64,000 nt of DNA from JAYZQT01 sp036136335 (lineage in GTDB: Bacteria > Pseudomonadota > Alphaproteobacteria > MPNO01 > UBA830). A program made the translations under genes and the position numbers. The notes beneath the pieces were generated by a model. It did no database searches. It was not told the DNA's origin and saw only the letters and a list, made by a program, of their open reading frames with translations. Shown one piece after another: positions 62,200 to 64,000 of the stretch. The DNA lies in contig JAYZQT010000030.1 of NCBI GenBank assembly GCA_036136335.1, forward strand, positions 1 to 64,000. Direction: 5' to 3'. How positions within the stretch are numbered: position 1 is the stretch's first letter; each line of letters begins with the position of its first letter.

Positions 62200-63021
62200 A
62201 TGACTGACATGAAACTCACAGGCAAAACCTGCATCGTCACCGGCGGAGGGCGAGGGCTCGGCCGATCAATGGTCCATGCATTAGCAGGCGCCGGTGCAAA
62301 CGTTATGGCGGCGATGCACATCAACGATAGCCTGGAGGAGGAGACCAAGGATCTTCCGGGGGAGGTCAAATCGATGGTAACGGACATCCGTGATCCCAGT
62401 AATTGCGCCAGGATCGTGAACGGTACAATTTCGGAGTTCGGCAAACTGGATGTGCTGGTAAACAATGCAGGCGTTGGCATGCTTCTCGTCTCTGACAGCT
62501 TCAACCGGACCCCGACAAAGTTCTGGAATGTAACACCCCAAGTCTGGTCACAAATTATCGAAACCAATGTAACCGGCGGGTTCCAAATGGCGCGCGAAAG
62601 CGTGCCCCACATGCTGGAAAGCGGCTGGGGCAGGATCATAAACGTCACAACCTCAATCCACACCATGCAACGCTCTGGTTTTTCTCCCTACGGACCATCT
62701 AAAGCGGCAATGGAGGCTACAACAAGCTGCTGGTCAGAAGACCTCGATAGTACCGGCGTGACCTGTAATATACTGATACCCGGCGGTGCGGCGGATACCA
62801 ACCTGTTACCGGGAAACCCGGGTGATCCGGACCGCACAGGTGCCGACGGCATGCTCGTTGACCCAGTCGTCATGCGAGCGCCAATCATCTGGTTGGCCTC
62901 TGAACAGTCCGATGGCTGGAACGGAAAACGTTTCATAGGGCGTTTATGGGACCAAAACCTCACATCGCAGGAGGCGGCCAAAGGTTGCTCCGCACGAGCC
63001 GGTTTCGGGGACCGTTTATAG
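62200..63021 (+). CDS. SDR-family oxidoreductase
   Basis: A 273-aa classical SDR. TGGGRGLG (residues 14-21) binds the cofactor; NNA at 88-90; Tyr164 and Lys168 (YGPSK) with Ser152 before them form the active site. A strong GGGGG ribosome site precedes the ATG. The C-terminal tail is longer than usual (RLWDQNLTSQEAAKGCSARAGFGDRL). Its final 21 bases fall within an exact 20-bp tandem duplication, so the C-terminus may have been altered by that event. Confidence 0.9.
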   Translation: MTDMKLTGKTCIVTGGGRGLGRSMVHALAGAGANVMAAMHINDSLEEETKDLPGEVKSMVTDIRDPSNCARIVNGTISEFGKLDVLVNNAGVGMLLVSDSFNRTPTKFWNVTPQVWSQIIETNVTGGFQMARESVPHMLESGWGRIINVTTSIHTMQRSGFSPYGPSKAAMEATTSCWSEDLDSTGVTCNILIPGGAADTNLLPGNPGDPDRTGADGMLVDPVVMRAPIIWLASEQSDGWNGKRFIGRLWDQNLTSQEAAKGCSARAGFGDRL

Positions 63022-63041
63022 GTTTCGGGGACCGTTTATAG
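63001..63041. repeat. Exact 20-bp tandem duplication across a stop codon
   Basis: GGTTTCGGGGACCGTTTATA occurs twice back to back (63001-63020 and 63021-63040), and the next base continues the period. The TAG stop of the SDR gene is formed across the junction (63019-63021). No other copies are seen nearby. It looks like a recent replication-slippage event rather than a mobile element footprint. Confidence 0.9.
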
Positions 63042-63066
63042 AGGCCTGCCCGGAAAAACACACTGC

Positions 63067-63969
63067 ATGGAAACCTGGGTACTTATCACGGTTGTTGCGG
63101 CTTTCTTTCAGAACGTCCGCTCGACACTTCAGAAATACCTGAAAGGGCGCATAGGCACTACGGGCGCAACATTTGTGAGGTTCGGGTTTGGCCTGCCGTT
63201 CGCCTACCTTTTTCTGGCTACCCTTTACTTCGGCACCGAATATTCGCTACCCGTGTTTCACGCCCGGTTTGCCACTTGGATATTACTCGCTGCGCTTTCA
63301 CAAATCGCCGCACAGGCCCTGCTAATCCATCTGTTCAGCTATCGAAATTTTGCGGTAGGAACCGCGTATTCACGTACAGAGCCTGCCCAGGCTGCCCTTT
63401 TCGGGCTGGTTTTTCTTTCAGAAACCGTTTCGGGCCTAGTCCTTCTTGCCATCGCCATATCCGTAGGTGGTGTGATGCTGATTTCGATCGCAGGAAACGA
63501 GCTGCGAGCGGGAAACCTTATTACCTCGCTGTTGAGTCGCAACGTTGCCATAGGTCTGTGTTCCGGAACCTTTTTCGGAATCTCGGCGGTTTCGTACCGG
63601 GGAGCAGCCCTGTCACTGGGTGGCCCCAATTTTCTGATGCAGGGCGCGGCAACCCTGTGTGCGGCAATTACCTTTCAGACCGTGATTATGCTCCTTTACA
63701 GTGCTGTCCGTGACCCCGCCGAACTACCTCGAATCTTAAGGGTCTGGAAGCCAGCGCTCGCAGTTGGATTTGTGGGTGCAACAGCATCATTCGGCTGGTT
63801 CACAGCCATGACCCTTGAAAAAGCCGCGGTAGTGAAAGCGGTTGCCCAGATAGAAATGCTGTTTGCCTTTGCGTCGACCGTCTTAATTTTCCGAGAACCA
63901 TTCAACAGGCTGGAAGTAACCGGTTGTGTCGCCATAGTTGGGGGCATTCTGCTACTTCTGCTAACCTGA
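63067..63969 (+). CDS. EamA/DMT-family transporter
   Basis: A 300-aa ten-helix carrier with two EamA halves. The first-half opening FFQNVRSTLQKYLKGRIGTTGATFVRFGFGLPFAYLFL is similar to SugE/EamA proteins, and the second half has SYRGAALSLGGPNFLMQG and TAMTLEKAAVVKAVAQIEMLFAFASTVLIFREPFN. It is not a close paralogue of the pair at 8.3-10.1 kb. It lies 45 bp after the SDR gene on the same strand; the last 31 bp of the window contain no further gene. Confidence 0.87.
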   Translation: METWVLITVVAAFFQNVRSTLQKYLKGRIGTTGATFVRFGFGLPFAYLFLATLYFGTEYSLPVFHARFATWILLAALSQIAAQALLIHLFSYRNFAVGTAYSRTEPAQAALFGLVFLSETVSGLVLLAIAISVGGVMLISIAGNELRAGNLITSLLSRNVAIGLCSGTFFGISAVSYRGAALSLGGPNFLMQGAATLCAAITFQTVIMLLYSAVRDPAELPRILRVWKPALAVGFVGATASFGWFTAMTLEKAAVVKAVAQIEMLFAFASTVLIFREPFNRLEVTGCVAIVGGILLLLLT

Positions 63970-64000
63970 GAAACCAGATCAGAATACGCGACTTGCGTGG

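Overview
The window reads as a stretch of chromosome from a free-living, aerobic alphaproteobacterium, most likely a marine Rhodospirillales-type lineage. The gene content points there: a SAM-II riboswitch in front of metZ, class I lysyl-tRNA synthetase, argH followed by a tiny lipoprotein gene and lysA, ftsE/ftsX divergent from a zinc-ribbon membrane protein, a COQ7-type ubiquinone hydroxylase and CtaA-type heme A synthase. Genus-level placement is inference. No phage, transposase, integrase, CRISPR array or rRNA is visible. Genes are very tightly packed, with many ATGA, TGATG and GTGA stop/start overlaps and several convergent pairs that overlap or touch.

From 1 to 12.4 kb: glutathione detoxification (gloB and a truncated GST), the homoserine acylation pair metX-metW, and the divergent aromatic/histidinol-phosphate cluster (chorismate mutase, hisC, tyrA). 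Then come a DUF2125 envelope protein, two tandem EamA exporters coupled to a ChaC-type gamma-glutamylcyclotransferase, and two tandem FAH-family hydrolases, the first with an Asp-to-Glu change at a predicted metal ligand. From 12.7 to 24.9 kb is housekeeping: a lysophospholipase-like hydrolase facing a PlsC acyltransferase, ftsEX-ydcF, hpt, the argH-lipoprotein-lysA operon, a TlpA thioredoxin, pyrD, and sufE with a class IV aminotransferase and a methyltransferase.

From 25 to 35.1 kb is a more accessory stretch. A leftward run contains metY, an alpha/beta hydrolase, a GMC oxidoreductase, a cytochrome P450 and lysS. A rightward run contains an SDR, a beta-class GST, a TauD-type dioxygenase and a VOC protein. 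A tRNA-Leu(CAA) follows. From 35.4 to 49.4 kb is core again: YqaA, DsbB, COQ7, a DinG-like iron-sulfur helicase, CtaA, the riboswitch-controlled metZ with apaG, trkH, argE, and the leftward argD-argF-hslO-lipoprotein operon.

From 49.7 kb to the end looks catabolic or accessory: a Rieske dioxygenase alpha/beta pair and a small monooxygenase-fold protein, a SulP transporter coupled to an M19 dipeptidase, RidA, an MscS channel, an FAD oxidoreductase, formate-tetrahydrofolate ligase, an MFS carrier, an SDR whose stop codon sits in an exact 20-bp tandem duplication, and an EamA carrier. Sulfur and methionine metabolism recurs (metX, metW, metY, metZ, the SAM-II element, SufE, SulP, ChaC, two GSTs). 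I do not see a clearly novel multi-gene system. The best leads are the SAM-II/terminator arrangement before metZ, the co-directional metY/hydrolase/GMC/P450 block, and the Rieske pair lacking local electron-transfer genes.
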